From: Lachnospiraceae bacterium
GTDB lineage: Bacteria > Bacillota > Clostridia > Lachnospirales > Lachnospiraceae
DNA length: 64,000 bases
Assembly: GCA_015258065.1 (NCBI GenBank)
Contig: JABZIZ010000005.1
Span: forward strand, 1 to 64,000
Direction: 5' to 3'
A model generated the notes under the pieces. The model saw only the letters and a program-made list of their open reading frames with translations, was not told the origin of the DNA and ran no database searches. The position numbers and the translations under genes were made by a program. Position 1 is the first letter of the stretch, and each line of letters opens with the position of its first letter. This document shows positions 8,545-18,168 of this stretch, piece after piece.

Positions 8545-9588
8545 ATGAATAATATATTATTATTGGAATCGCCCTGCTATCATAAAATGATTGCCGGGAT
8601 GAAGAAGATCATTGTAAAGCACCGGAAGCTCTACCGTTTCATCTTTATGCTTACGGTGTTCTTTACGATCCTTATTTATGGTGGCTGTCTGCTAAGGGCA
8701 AACCGCAAGAGGCTTTTATGTTTCTTTTGCGCAATCGTGATTTTCTCTTGTAGCAGTAGCTTCACGTTTATGTCCGCTAGACAAAAGGAAATCTCCTATC
8801 AGGTGGAAGGGGCCAAACGAGAAGCGGATTCGGACTTTCTGGATGCACCAAGGCCTGCCTTTGCAGAAGAAGAGGAAACCTTAGCCGGTGAGGAAGGTGC
8901 GCCCATTCCCGCACAGGACAGGGTATCTTTGGAAGACGTACTGGCGGCTTCCGCGGATCCAGTTTTGTCGGAGCGTCATGAAGAGAGGGAAGCAGAGAAA
9001 AAAACGGTCTTTCACGTTTCTGACTGGAAACTGATTCTTGTGAATAAGCAACATCCGATTCCGGAATCCTATACCTTTCCGATCGGGAACCTCAGCAAGA
9101 ATATGCAGTGTGACGCGCGCACGATCGAGCCGTTGCAGAGGATGCTGAAGGATGCCTATGCTGCCGGAGTCTCTTTGATTGTGACGTCCCCTTATCGTTC
9201 GGGAAACAGACAGAGCCATCTTTTTCGTGCAAGGGTATCGCAGTATATGGAAGGCGGCTGCAGTTATGCGGACGCTTACAAGAAGGCAGCTTACGCAATC
9301 ACAATCCCCGGGGCATCCGAGCATCAGATTGGTCTGGCTTTCGATATCATCACAAACTCCTATAGTCAACTGGACGAAGGGTTTGGCGACACGGGGGCAG
9401 GCAAGTGGCTTGCAGATAATGCCTATCGTTATGGTTTTATCCTGCGGTATCCGAAAGGCGGAGAAACGGTCACCGGCATTGAATACGAACCATGGCATTT
9501 TCGTTATGTAGGCGAGGATGCGGCAACAATCATCTATGAGAATCATCTAACGTTGGAAGAATTCTGGGAGCAATATTTATATCATTGA
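8545..9588 (+). CDS. VanY-type D-alanyl-D-alanine carboxypeptidase (peptidase M15B)
   Basis: A 347-residue membrane-anchored peptidoglycan hydrolase. One or two hydrophobic segments (about residues 29-48 and 53-75) place the rest outside the cell. After an acidic linker rich in Glu and Ala, the M15B domain spans roughly residues 165-340. It carries the zinc and catalytic motifs SPYRS, SEHQIGLAFDI (SxHxxGxAxD) and EPWHFRYVG (ExxH). It probably trims the terminal D-Ala from stem peptides. Starts at 8587 or 8599 are possible because no clear ribosome site precedes 8545. Its stop overlaps the TTG start of tgt by 4 bp. Confidence 0.92.
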   Translation: MNNILLLESPCYHKMIAGMKKIIVKHRKLYRFIFMLTVFFTILIYGGCLLRANRKRLLCFFCAIVIFSCSSSFTFMSARQKEISYQVEGAKREADSDFLDAPRPAFAEEEETLAGEEGAPIPAQDRVSLEDVLAASADPVLSERHEEREAEKKTVFHVSDWKLILVNKQHPIPESYTFPIGNLSKNMQCDARTIEPLQRMLKDAYAAGVSLIVTSPYRSGNRQSHLFRARVSQYMEGGCSYADAYKKAAYAITIPGASEHQIGLAFDIITNSYSQLDEGFGDTGAGKWLADNAYRYGFILRYPKGGETVTGIEYEPWHFRYVGEDAATIIYENHLTLEEFWEQYLYH

Positions 9589-10784
9589 ATACGCAATCCA
9601 CCTATCATATTTTAAAAACAGAAGGTTCTGCAAAACGCGCCGAATTGGTGACGGTGCATGGTGTCATTTCCACCCCTGTCTTTATGAATGTGGCAACGGC
9701 CGCGGCGATCAAGGGGGCTGTCTCCACAGAAGATCTGGAAGGGATTGAGAACGAGGTTGTTCTTTGCAATACCTATCACCTGCATTTAAGGCCGGGAGAC
9801 GCTGTCATCTATAAGATGGGCGGACTGCACTCTTTTATGTCCTGTCGAAAACCGATTTTAACCGATTCCGGCGGGTTCCAGGTGTTTTCCCTTTCCAAGC
9901 AGAGAACCATTAAAGAGGAAGGCGTACATTTCCGTTCTCATATTGACGGACATCCTCTTTTTATGGGGCCGGAAGAAAGCATTCGGATTCAGTCTCACCT
10001 AGGCAGCACGATCGCGATGGCCTTTGATGAGTGTCCTGCCGCCTATGCGGATCCTGCGTATGTGAGGGATTCAGTACAACGCACGACAAGATGGCTGCGC
10101 CGTTGCAGGGAAGAAATGAAACGGATGAATGCGCTGCCGGGTACCGTGAATCCTCATCAGCTTTTATTTGGAATCAATCAGGGAGCAATTTATCCGGACA
10201 TCCGTGTCGATCATGCCAAACAGATTGCCGAAATGGATTTGGACGGGTATGCCATCGGCGGATTGGCGGTGGGGGAGACACACGAAGAAATGTACCGCGT
10301 GATCGAGGCGGTGGTGCCTCACCTTCCCCGGAATAAGCCTACGTATTTGATGGGGGTTGGCACACCGCAGAATATTCTGGAAGCGGTAGAGCGCGGGGTG
10401 GATTTTTTTGATTGTGTCTATCCTTCCAGAAATGGCAGGCATGGACATGTTTATACCAATCACGGCAAACTGAATCTGCTCAACAAACGGTTTGAAACCG
10501 ATCCTCATCCGATTGAGGAAGGTTGTTCCTGTCCCGCCTGCAAGCGTTATTCCAGAGCTTATCTGCGACATTTGCTCAAAAGTGGTGAAATGTTAGGAAT
10601 GCGCCTTTGCGTTCTGCATAACCTTTTTTTCTATAATCGTATGATGAAAGAAATCAGAAGTGCACTGGATCAGGGGTGTTTTTCCGAATATAAAAGGAAA
10701 ATGCTGAACGATCTGAATGAGGCGGGTCTTGAGAAGAATCGATCTTATCAGGATATTGCCAAGGGATGGAAAAAGGGATCGTGA
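9585..10784 (+). CDS. tgt: Queuine/preQ1 tRNA-guanine transglycosylase
   Basis: A 399-residue bacterial Tgt, which exchanges guanine-34 for preQ1 in tRNAs with GUN anticodons. Seen are the NTYHLHLRPG segment, the DSGGFQVFSL motif with the proton-accepting Asp, GGLAVGE in the substrate pocket, DCVYPSRNGRHG with the nucleophilic Asp, and the zinc site CSCPAC followed by His. The start is TTG at 9585, overlapping the stop of the carboxypeptidase gene (TTGA), which implies translational coupling. Tgt next to yajC is a widely conserved order. Confidence 0.96.
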   Translation: MNTQSTYHILKTEGSAKRAELVTVHGVISTPVFMNVATAAAIKGAVSTEDLEGIENEVVLCNTYHLHLRPGDAVIYKMGGLHSFMSCRKPILTDSGGFQVFSLSKQRTIKEEGVHFRSHIDGHPLFMGPEESIRIQSHLGSTIAMAFDECPAAYADPAYVRDSVQRTTRWLRRCREEMKRMNALPGTVNPHQLLFGINQGAIYPDIRVDHAKQIAEMDLDGYAIGGLAVGETHEEMYRVIEAVVPHLPRNKPTYLMGVGTPQNILEAVERGVDFFDCVYPSRNGRHGHVYTNHGKLNLLNKRFETDPHPIEEGCSCPACKRYSRAYLRHLLKSGEMLGMRLCVLHNLFFYNRMMKEIRSALDQGCFSEYKRKMLNDLNEAGLEKNRSYQDIAKGWKKGS

Positions 10785-10801
10785 AAGACGAAGATTTCGT
10801 C

Positions 10802-10830
10802 TTGTCAATTATTTTGAATTCTTGTATGAT
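10802..10830 (+). promoter_or_regulatory. Putative promoter for yajC
   Basis: TTGTCA (10802-10807), a 17 bp spacer and TATGAT (10825-10830) lie about 65 bp before the yajC start. Confidence 0.55.
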
Positions 10831-10895
10831 TGTAAAGTATTGCGCAGGAGAGCCTGTGACGAATACGGATAGAGGAGAGGATAAAGGAGAGCAGA

Positions 10896-11252
10896 ATGAG
10901 TGCGTTACTTAGTTTGGCTTCGGCAGGAGCTGCTTCCAACGGATTGGTGATGGTGGTTTACATCGTCGTGATTTTTGGAGCCATGTATTTCCTGATGATT
11001 CGACCGCAGAGAAAAGAGCAGAAGCAGAAGGCGGCGATTCTGGCATCCATGGCGATTGGGGACAGTGTCAAAACCAGTTCGGGCATGATCGGCACCGTGA
11101 TCGATCTAAATGAGGAGGACGGTACGGTGATTGTAGAATTTGGGAACAATAAAAATTGTCGGATTCCCATGGTGAAGGAAGCGATTATCGAGGTGGAGAA
11201 GCCGGAAGATGCGCTAAAAGTGCAGGAGACGGTGGAGAAGAAAAAGAAATAA
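10896..11252 (+). CDS. yajC: Preprotein translocase subunit YajC
   Basis: A 118-residue protein with one membrane helix (about residues 14-33) followed by RPQRKEQK, the usual YajC signature, then a small beta-rich domain with the KTSSGMIGTVIDLNEEDGT segment and a lysine-rich tail. YajC associates with SecDF in the Sec translocase accessory complex. It has its own promoter and ribosome site (AAAGGAG) and is followed by a terminator at 11274. Confidence 0.94.
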   Translation: MSALLSLASAGAASNGLVMVVYIVVIFGAMYFLMIRPQRKEQKQKAAILASMAIGDSVKTSSGMIGTVIDLNEEDGTVIVEFGNNKNCRIPMVKEAIIEVEKPEDALKVQETVEKKKK

Positions 11253-11273
11253 AGATTACCAATAGTCTTTTGT

Positions 11274-11304
11274 AAGCCGGATGGGCAATCATCCGGCTTT
11301 CTTT
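11274..11304 (+). terminator. Rho-independent terminator after yajC
   Basis: AAGCCGGATG at 11274-11283 pairs with CATCCGGCTT at 11290-11299 around a 6-nt loop, followed by TCTTT. It separates yajC from the amino-acid genes. Confidence 0.75.
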
Positions 11305-11324
11305 ACAAATGAATGGAGAGACAG

Positions 11325-12443
11325 ATGCAGCTGAATTTTGTATGTATTCCAGGGGACGGGATTGGATCGGAAATTATAGACGAGGCCAGGAAAGTGGTCT
11401 GTCGGTGTGCAGAGCTGTACGGCCATCAGGTGAGAACAGAGGAAATCCTGATGGGAGGTGCCTCCATTGATGCCTATGGCATCCCTCTGACCGAAGAAGC
11501 GGTGCAGACGGCAAAAGCGGCGGATGCCGTACTGATGGGGGCTGTCGGTGGGGATAGTACGACATCGCCCTGGTACCGGCTTCCACCCAACAAGAGACCG
11601 GAAGCCGGTCTTTTGCAGCTGCGAAGGCGGCTGGGTGTCTTTGCTAATTTAAGACCGGCATATCTTTTTCCGGAAATGAAAGACGCCTGCCCGTTGCGAG
11701 AGGGGGCTGCCGACCGGGGCTTTGATTTGCTTGTGATGAGGGAGCTGACGGGAGGTCTTTATTTTGGCGAGCGGCATACGGAGGTGGTGAACGGAGAGAA
11801 AAGGGCGACGGATACGCTGGTTTATTCGGAGTCGGAGATTCGGCGTATTGCCGTGAAAGCGTTCGAAATTGCCGAAAAAAGAAGGAAAAAGGTAACCAGC
11901 GTAGACAAGGCGAATGTCCTGGATTCTTCCAGGCTTTGGAGGAGCGTGGTCGAAGAGGTGGCGGTTCATTATCCGGACGTGACACTGGAACACATGTTGG
12001 TAGATAATTGTGCCATGCAGTTGATTTTGGCGCCCTCTCGGTTTGACGTGGTTCTGACGGAGAATATGTTTGGAGATATTCTCTCGGATGAAGCCAGTAT
12101 GATTACCGGCTCGATTGGAATGCTTCCCAGCGCTTCTTTGAATGAGACCAGGTTCGGTTTATATGAGCCCAGCCACGGCTCTGCTCCCGATATCGCAGGG
12201 AAGGATATTGCCAATCCGATTGCAACGATCCTTTCTTCCGCCATGATGTTGCGGTATAGCTTTGGCTTGGAAGAGGAAGCACTGGCCATTGAAAATGCGG
12301 TTAAACAAGTCCTGAGGGATGGATTTAGAACGGCAGATTTGATGCCAAGGCAGGCAGGATACAGTTCGATAGAAGTGAGAAGATGCGGTTGCCAGGACAT
12401 GGGAAATGCGATCGCGGAGAGGATCAAAAAAGATGAAAAATAG
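11325..12443 (+). CDS. leuB: 3-isopropylmalate dehydrogenase
   Basis: LeuB oxidatively decarboxylates 3-isopropylmalate in leucine synthesis. The protein of about 372 residues shows IPGDGIGSEI, MGAVGGDSTT, LLQLRRRLGVFANLRPA, the RELTGGLYFGER motif, VDKANVLDSSRLWR, and EPSHGSAPDIAGKDIANPIATILS, all diagnostic. The ATG at 11325 is preferred because GGAGAG lies just before it; an in-frame ATG at 11313 sits ahead of that site. The end overlaps the ilvD start by 11 bp. No T-box or attenuator could be seen upstream. Confidence 0.95.
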   Translation: MQLNFVCIPGDGIGSEIIDEARKVVCRCAELYGHQVRTEEILMGGASIDAYGIPLTEEAVQTAKAADAVLMGAVGGDSTTSPWYRLPPNKRPEAGLLQLRRRLGVFANLRPAYLFPEMKDACPLREGAADRGFDLLVMRELTGGLYFGERHTEVVNGEKRATDTLVYSESEIRRIAVKAFEIAEKRRKKVTSVDKANVLDSSRLWRSVVEEVAVHYPDVTLEHMLVDNCAMQLILAPSRFDVVLTENMFGDILSDEASMITGSIGMLPSASLNETRFGLYEPSHGSAPDIAGKDIANPIATILSSAMMLRYSFGLEEEALAIENAVKQVLRDGFRTADLMPRQAGYSSIEVRRCGCQDMGNAIAERIKKDEK

Positions 12444-14094
12444 TGATACGGTAACGCGCGGAATACAAAGAGCGCCCCATAGAAGTTTGTTTCATGCACT
12501 CGGTTGGACGGAAGAAGAGATGAAAAAGCCGATTATCGGCATTGTCTCCTCCCAGAGCGAAGTGATCCCCGGCCATATGGAGCTGGATCGTATCGCAGAA
12601 GCGGTTAAAATGGGGGTTGCGGAAGCTGGCGGAATGCCGGTGGTGGTCCCTGCCATTGCGGTTTGTGACGGGATTGCAATGGGACATACGGGAATGAAAT
12701 ATTCTCTGGTAACCAGAGATCTGATTGCAGACAGTACCGAATGCCTTGCTTATGCACACGCATTCGACGGGATGGTCATGATCCCGAATTGTGATAAAAA
12801 TGTACCCGGTCTTTTAATGGCAGCGGCAAGGGTCAATATTCCAACCATTTTTGTTTCGGGCGGTCCCATGCTTGCCGGAAAAATTGACGGCAAAAAACGC
12901 AGCCTCTCCGCCATGTTCGAGGCGGTCGGAGAAGTGACTTCCGGCAGGATGACGGAAGAAAAACTGAGCGAATATGAGGAAAAGGCATGTCCGACCTGCG
13001 GCTCCTGCTCGGGGATGTACACGGCAAATTCCATGAACTGTTTAACGGAGGCAATCGGTATGGGACTGAGAGGAAACGGAACGATTCCGGCCGTTTATTC
13101 CTCCAGGATTCGATTAGCCAAGCATGCCGGAAATCAGATTATGGAACTGGTTAAGAAGAATGTCCGCCCCAGAGATATCATGACAAAGGATGCGTTCATG
13201 AATGCCATGACCGTAGATATGGCGCTGGGCTGTTCCACGAATACGATGCTTCATCTGCCTGCCATCGCACATGAGGCGGGGGTGGAAATCAATATGGAGA
13301 CGGCCAATGAGGTTTCCGACCGCACGCCCAATCTTTGTCACCTGGCGCCTGCGGGTTCGACCTATATGGAAGATCTGGAGGAAGCAGGCGGCGTGTATGC
13401 GGTGATGAAAGAGCTGACAAAGAAGAATCTGCTTATCACAGATCTTTTGACCGTGACAGGAAAAACCGTAGAGGAAAATCTGAAGGGGGTTCAAAACCTT
13501 GATGAAACGGTGATCCGTCCGATCGACCATCCTTTTCTGGAAAAAGGGGGAATCGCCGTACTCCGGGGAAATCTGGCTCCGGATACCGGTATTGTGAAGC
13601 AGTCTGCGGTAGCGGAAGAAATGATGGTTCACGAAGGTCCCGCACGCGTCTTTGATTGCGAAGAAGACGCCATTGCCGCCATTCTGGGGGGTAAGATCAG
13701 GAAGGGAGACGTCGTCATTATCCGGTATGAAGGCCCGAAGGGAGGACCGGGGATGAGAGAGATGCTTAGTCCCACCTCTGCCATCGCTGGTATGGGCTTA
13801 GGAGAGACCGTGGCTCTCATTACCGACGGCAGATTCTCGGGCGCATCCAGAGGTGCTTCCATCGGGCATGTGTCCCCGGAAGCAGCGCTGGGAGGTCCCA
13901 TTGCCCTTGTCAGGGAGGGAGATCTCATTTCCATTGATATCCCGCATCATCGATTGGATATGAAGGTTTCAGAACAGGAGCTGGAAGCAAGAAGGAAAAA
14001 CTGGAAGCCGAAAGAATCCAAAGTGACAGGCGGTTATTTAGCAAGATATGTAAAAATGGTCACCAGCGGCAATCAGGGTGCGATTCTGCAGTAA
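12433..14094 (+). CDS. ilvD: Dihydroxy-acid dehydratase
   Basis: IlvD dehydrates dihydroxy acids to the keto acids of valine and isoleucine using an iron-sulfur cluster. The 553 residues contain NCDKNVPGLLMAAAR and CPTCGSCSGMYTANSMNC with the cluster cysteines, a GNGTIPA segment, and the C-terminal GRFSGASRGASIGHVSPEA. The start at 12433 has GGAGAGGA 9 bp upstream and gives the usual length; an upstream in-frame ATG at 12406 has no such site. It overlaps leuB and is followed 10 bp later by ilvB, forming a branched-chain operon. Confidence 0.96.
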   Translation: MKNSDTVTRGIQRAPHRSLFHALGWTEEEMKKPIIGIVSSQSEVIPGHMELDRIAEAVKMGVAEAGGMPVVVPAIAVCDGIAMGHTGMKYSLVTRDLIADSTECLAYAHAFDGMVMIPNCDKNVPGLLMAAARVNIPTIFVSGGPMLAGKIDGKKRSLSAMFEAVGEVTSGRMTEEKLSEYEEKACPTCGSCSGMYTANSMNCLTEAIGMGLRGNGTIPAVYSSRIRLAKHAGNQIMELVKKNVRPRDIMTKDAFMNAMTVDMALGCSTNTMLHLPAIAHEAGVEINMETANEVSDRTPNLCHLAPAGSTYMEDLEEAGGVYAVMKELTKKNLLITDLLTVTGKTVEENLKGVQNLDETVIRPIDHPFLEKGGIAVLRGNLAPDTGIVKQSAVAEEMMVHEGPARVFDCEEDAIAAILGGKIRKGDVVIIRYEGPKGGPGMREMLSPTSAIAGMGLGETVALITDGRFSGASRGASIGHVSPEAALGGPIALVREGDLISIDIPHHRLDMKVSEQELEARRKNWKPKESKVTGGYLARYVKMVTSGNQGAILQ

Positions 14095-14104
14095 GGGGCA
14101 AATA

Positions 14105-15793
14105 ATGTTACTAACCGGCGCACAAATTGTAATCGAATGTTTGAAAGAACAGCAGGTGGATACGGTTTTCGGATATCCCGGCGGAACCATTCTCAATATT
14201 TACGACGAGCTTTACCTGCATGAGAAGGAAATCAGGCATATTCGTACTTCTCATGAGCAGGGGGCTGCACATGCGGCGGACGGTTATGCCAGATCCACCG
14301 GTAAAGTCGGGGTATGCATGGCGACCAGCGGCCCGGGTTCTACCAACCTTGTCACAGGTCTTGCAACCGCCTATATGGACTCGATTCCTATGGTTGCCAT
14401 TACCTGTAATGTCAATCTTCCCCTGCTTGGCAAGGACTCCTTCCAAGAGGTGGACATGACCGGCGTCACCATGCCGATTACGAAGCATGGGTTTATTGTG
14501 AAGGACATTAAACAGCTGGCTCCTACTATACGAAGGGCTTTTCAAATTGCCTCTTCCGGTAGAAAAGGGCCGGTCGTGGTAGATATTACCAAGGATGTCA
14601 CACAACTGAAATGCGAATTTACCAAAAAGAAACCGGAGCCTCTTCTGCGCCCCAAAAAATATGACGAACAGGATATCGAACAGGCAGTAGCGCTCATTCA
14701 AAAGTCCAAAAAGCCCTTCCTTCTGGTAGGAGGAGGTGCAATCAGTGCAGATGCGGGAGAAGAACTCGCCGCATTTCTGACTAAGATGGATGCCCCTATC
14801 AGCGAAACCTTGATGGGAATCGGCGCTTTTGATGAGGATAATCCTTATTTTACCGGCATGATCGGCATGCACGGAACGAAGGCTTCTAATCTGGCGGTTT
14901 CCGAATGCGACCTTTTAATTGCACTGGGAGCCCGTTTTTCCGATCGCGTCATCGGCAATCCGAAGACCTTCGCTTCTAAGGCAAAAAAGCTGCATATTGA
15001 TATTGATCCGGCTGAAATCAATAAAAACATCAAAGCAGACGCTTCGATTGTCGGCGATTTGAAGGAGATTCTTACCGATCTGAACCGAGCGCTTCCGGCA
15101 CAATCCCATCCGCAGTGGGCGGCGCATGTAGAAGAGTTGAAACACAAATTTCCCATGCAATATGATCAAACGAGGCTGACCTGCCCGTATATTGTGGAAA
15201 CCCTGAACCGTTTAACAAAGGGAAATGCCATTCTATCGACGGATGTCGGACAACATCAGATCTGGACGGCCCAGTATTTCACCTTTCATAAGCCCAGAAC
15301 CTTTCTGACTTCCGGAGGCCTTGGCACCATGGGATATGGACTTGGTGCCTGTATCGGTGCCAAGGCGGGAAACCCGAATACCCCCTGCATCAATATCGGG
15401 GGCGACGGCTGCTTTCGAATGAACATGAATGAGTTGGCCACCGCCTCCAGCTATCATCTTCCGGTGATTCAGATTATTATCAACAATCATGTGCTGGGGA
15501 TGGTCAGACAGTGGCAGACACTCTTTTACCAGAAACATTATTCCGCTACCGTCCTGGATTCAAATGTGGATTATTGCAAGGTGGCGGAGGCTCTCGGGTG
15601 TAAGGCGCTTCGCATTACCAGAAGGGAAGAAGTGGAAGATGCGCTCCTGGAGGCGCTTCATTCGGATCAGCCGGTGGTGATTGACGCAGTGATTTTAGAA
15701 GACGACAAGGTGTTTCCGATGGTGCCCGCAGGTGCGCCGGTCAGCGAATGCTTTGATGAAGAGGATCTCAAGAAGAGAGAAGAAAAGAATTGA
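14105..15793 (+). CDS. ilvB: Acetolactate synthase, large (catalytic) subunit
   Basis: A 562-residue thiamine-diphosphate enzyme that condenses pyruvate with pyruvate or 2-oxobutyrate, the first shared step of valine and isoleucine synthesis. It has the N-terminal GYPGGTILNIYDEL and catalytic-glutamate region SHEQGAAHAADGYAR, the PGSTNLVTGLATAYMDSIP segment, a central FAD-type domain, and the ThDP motif beginning GDGCFRMNMNELAT and ending in NN. The start at 14105 is preceded by AAGGGG. No small regulatory subunit (ilvN) follows; it may be encoded elsewhere. Confidence 0.95.
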   Translation: MLLTGAQIVIECLKEQQVDTVFGYPGGTILNIYDELYLHEKEIRHIRTSHEQGAAHAADGYARSTGKVGVCMATSGPGSTNLVTGLATAYMDSIPMVAITCNVNLPLLGKDSFQEVDMTGVTMPITKHGFIVKDIKQLAPTIRRAFQIASSGRKGPVVVDITKDVTQLKCEFTKKKPEPLLRPKKYDEQDIEQAVALIQKSKKPFLLVGGGAISADAGEELAAFLTKMDAPISETLMGIGAFDEDNPYFTGMIGMHGTKASNLAVSECDLLIALGARFSDRVIGNPKTFASKAKKLHIDIDPAEINKNIKADASIVGDLKEILTDLNRALPAQSHPQWAAHVEELKHKFPMQYDQTRLTCPYIVETLNRLTKGNAILSTDVGQHQIWTAQYFTFHKPRTFLTSGGLGTMGYGLGACIGAKAGNPNTPCINIGGDGCFRMNMNELATASSYHLPVIQIIINNHVLGMVRQWQTLFYQKHYSATVLDSNVDYCKVAEALGCKALRITRREEVEDALLEALHSDQPVVIDAVILEDDKVFPMVPAGAPVSECFDEEDLKKREEKN

Positions 15794-15870
15794 GTGCCGG
15801 AAGTGCTCTTTTTGCATCAGACAGATGGGGAAGCCTTCGCACACTTTCCCGAAGAAGGAGGACAAAAAAA

Positions 15871-16953
15871 TTGAAACGAGTTTATAACTTTTCAGCCGGT
15901 CCCGCGATGCTTCCGGAGGAAGTGCTGAAAAAAGCAGCGGAAGAGATGTTGGACTTTCATGGCAGCGGCATGTCGATCAATGAAATGAGTCACCGCTCAC
16001 AAACCTTTCAAGACGTGATTGATCAGGCGGAACAGGATCTGCGCAGACTCATGGGGATTCCGGATTCGTACCGCATTCTTTTTCAAAGCGGCAGCGCAAC
16101 CCATCAATTCGCTGCCATTCCGATGAACCTGATGAAAAAGAAAAAAGCAGCCTATATTATCACCGGTCAGTGGGCAAAGAAGGCTGCTGAAGAGTCGAAA
16201 AGGTATGGAGATGTTTTCGTCCCCGCTTCCAGCGAGGATCAGAACTTTTCTTATATTCCGGACTGCAGCAAACTTGCCCTTCCGGAGGATATCGATTACG
16301 TCTATATTTGTGAAAATAATACGATATACGGTACAAAATTCCATTCCCTGCCTGACACCAAGGGACATGATCTTGTTGCAGATGTATCCTCCTGCTTCCT
16401 ATCCGAGCCGGTAGACATCACGAAGTATGGGGTTATGTTTGGCGGAGTCCAGAAAAATATCGGCCCTGCCGGGATGACGATCGTGATCATAAGAGAAGAT
16501 CTGGTAAAGGAGGAAACCTGTCCCTTCTGTCCCACAATCATGAAATATAAAACACAGGTGGATGCGGGAAATCTCTATAATACACCGAATTGCTGGGATA
16601 TCTATATTTGTGGTCTGGTCTTTCAATGGCTGTTGGAGAGGGGCGGACTGTCCGAAATAGAAAAGAGAAATCAGGAGAAGGCAGCTCTTCTGTACGAATT
16701 TTTAGATCAGAGCAAGCTGTTTCATGGAACGGTCCGGAAGGAAGACAGGTCCCTGATGAATGTTCCCTTTGTGACCAATTCCAAGGAGATGGATGCCACC
16801 TTTATTGCGGAGGCAAAAGAAGAGGGACTGGTCTCTTTAAAGGGACACCGCAGTGTCGGAGGAATGCGCGCCAGTATTTATAATGCCATGCCGGTTGCGG
16901 GTGTGCAGAAACTGGTTCATTTCATGGAATCTTTTGAAAAACGAAATCGCTGA
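15871..16953 (+). CDS. serC: Phosphoserine aminotransferase
   Basis: A 360-residue class V PLP enzyme converting 3-phosphohydroxypyruvate to phosphoserine. It begins YNFSAGPAMLPEEVL, shows SHRSQTFQ, the QSGSATHQF segment, and the PLP lysine in FGGVQKNIGPAG, and ends in the typical GHRSVGGMRASIYNAMP block. The start is TTG at 15871 with AAGGAGG 9 bp upstream; an earlier in-frame start would add residues foreign to the family. Followed directly by serA. Confidence 0.96.
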   Translation: MKRVYNFSAGPAMLPEEVLKKAAEEMLDFHGSGMSINEMSHRSQTFQDVIDQAEQDLRRLMGIPDSYRILFQSGSATHQFAAIPMNLMKKKKAAYIITGQWAKKAAEESKRYGDVFVPASSEDQNFSYIPDCSKLALPEDIDYVYICENNTIYGTKFHSLPDTKGHDLVADVSSCFLSEPVDITKYGVMFGGVQKNIGPAGMTIVIIREDLVKEETCPFCPTIMKYKTQVDAGNLYNTPNCWDIYICGLVFQWLLERGGLSEIEKRNQEKAALLYEFLDQSKLFHGTVRKEDRSLMNVPFVTNSKEMDATFIAEAKEEGLVSLKGHRSVGGMRASIYNAMPVAGVQKLVHFMESFEKRNR

Positions 16954-16978
16954 ATGCAGATACCACGGGAGGAGAGAG

Positions 16979-18157
16979 ATGACGTACCGGTACCGCTGTT
17001 TAAATCCGATTGCAAAAATCGGTTTGAATCGCTTTACGGAAGACTATATACAGACAGATGCGACACAGGAAGCACAGGCCATTTTAGTACGAAGTGCGAA
17101 AATGCTCGAAATGGAATTTGATCCGGGGCTTCTCTGCATTGCACGTGCAGGGGCAGGAGTCAATAATATTCCTTTAGATCGATGCGCACAGAAAGGCATT
17201 GTCGTTTTTAATACACCGGGAGCCAATTCCAATGCCGTGAAAGAAATGGTGATTGCCGCTATGTTTCTGGCTTCTCGCGATATTATTTCCGGCGTTGAGT
17301 GGGTGAAGGCAAATGCGAGAGATCCGGAGATCGCCGCCCTCACGGAAAAAGAAAAGAAAAGGTTTGCGGGAACCGAAATTGCCGGGAAGAAACTGGGTAT
17401 TATCGGACTGGGAGCGATTGGTGTGCGCGTCGCAAATGCCGCCAAAAACCTCGGCATGGAAGTATTCGGATATGATCCTTACCTCTCGATTGATGCTGCC
17501 TGGAATCTTTCCAGAGACGTGCATCACGTCCTTTCTTTAGATGAAATCTATAGCAAATGCGATATCATTACCATTCACGTGCCGGCAATTGAAAGCACCA
17601 GGGGAATGCTGGATGCGACAGCTATTTCCAAGATGAAGAAAGGAACGATTCTGCTGAATTTTTCAAGAGACCTTCTGGTGGACGAACATGCCGTTCTCTC
17701 CGGCATCAATTCCGGAAAAATAGCGAAATATGTCACGGATTTTCCCAATACCGTCGTGTCGGGACATGATCACTGTCTGGTTATTCCGCATCTTGGCGCT
17801 TCTACAGAGGAGTCGGAGGACAACTGTGCGGTGATGGCGGTGCTGGAGGTCAGAAATTACCTGGAAAACGGAAATATACACAACAGTGTCAATTATCCGG
17901 ACTGTGATCTCGGGATCTGCCAGAATCCGAGGCTGGCCATTTACCATAAGAATATTACCAATATGATTTCACAATTCACGAATGTGATTGGAAAAGACGG
18001 ACATAACATCGTGGAACTCTCCAACCAGTCCAGGGGAGAAATCGCGTACACCATGATGGATGTTGAAAAGCCGTTTTCTGCACAGTTGGTGGACCAGCTT
18101 TCACAGATTGAAGGGGTTTTTCGGGTCCGAGTGGTAAAAAATGAAGGTGGAAGATAA
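16979..18157 (+). CDS. serA: D-3-phosphoglycerate dehydrogenase with ACT domain
   Basis: A 392-residue NAD-dependent dehydrogenase that starts serine synthesis. Seen are the substrate-domain RAGAGVNNIPLDRC segment, the Rossmann motif GIIGLGAIGVRVANAA, a catalytic Arg/Glu/His region ending in IPHLGASTEESEDN, and a C-terminal ACT domain (about 318-392), which in this family senses serine. The usual NxARGxxVDE motif here reads NFSRDLLVDE, a mild deviation. The ATG at 16979 has GGAGGAGAG upstream. It is coupled to serC 25 bp upstream. Confidence 0.94.
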   Translation: MTYRYRCLNPIAKIGLNRFTEDYIQTDATQEAQAILVRSAKMLEMEFDPGLLCIARAGAGVNNIPLDRCAQKGIVVFNTPGANSNAVKEMVIAAMFLASRDIISGVEWVKANARDPEIAALTEKEKKRFAGTEIAGKKLGIIGLGAIGVRVANAAKNLGMEVFGYDPYLSIDAAWNLSRDVHHVLSLDEIYSKCDIITIHVPAIESTRGMLDATAISKMKKGTILLNFSRDLLVDEHAVLSGINSGKIAKYVTDFPNTVVSGHDHCLVIPHLGASTEESEDNCAVMAVLEVRNYLENGNIHNSVNYPDCDLGICQNPRLAIYHKNITNMISQFTNVIGKDGHNIVELSNQSRGEIAYTMMDVEKPFSAQLVDQLSQIEGVFRVRVVKNEGGR

Positions 18158-18168
18158 GGAGTATTGGC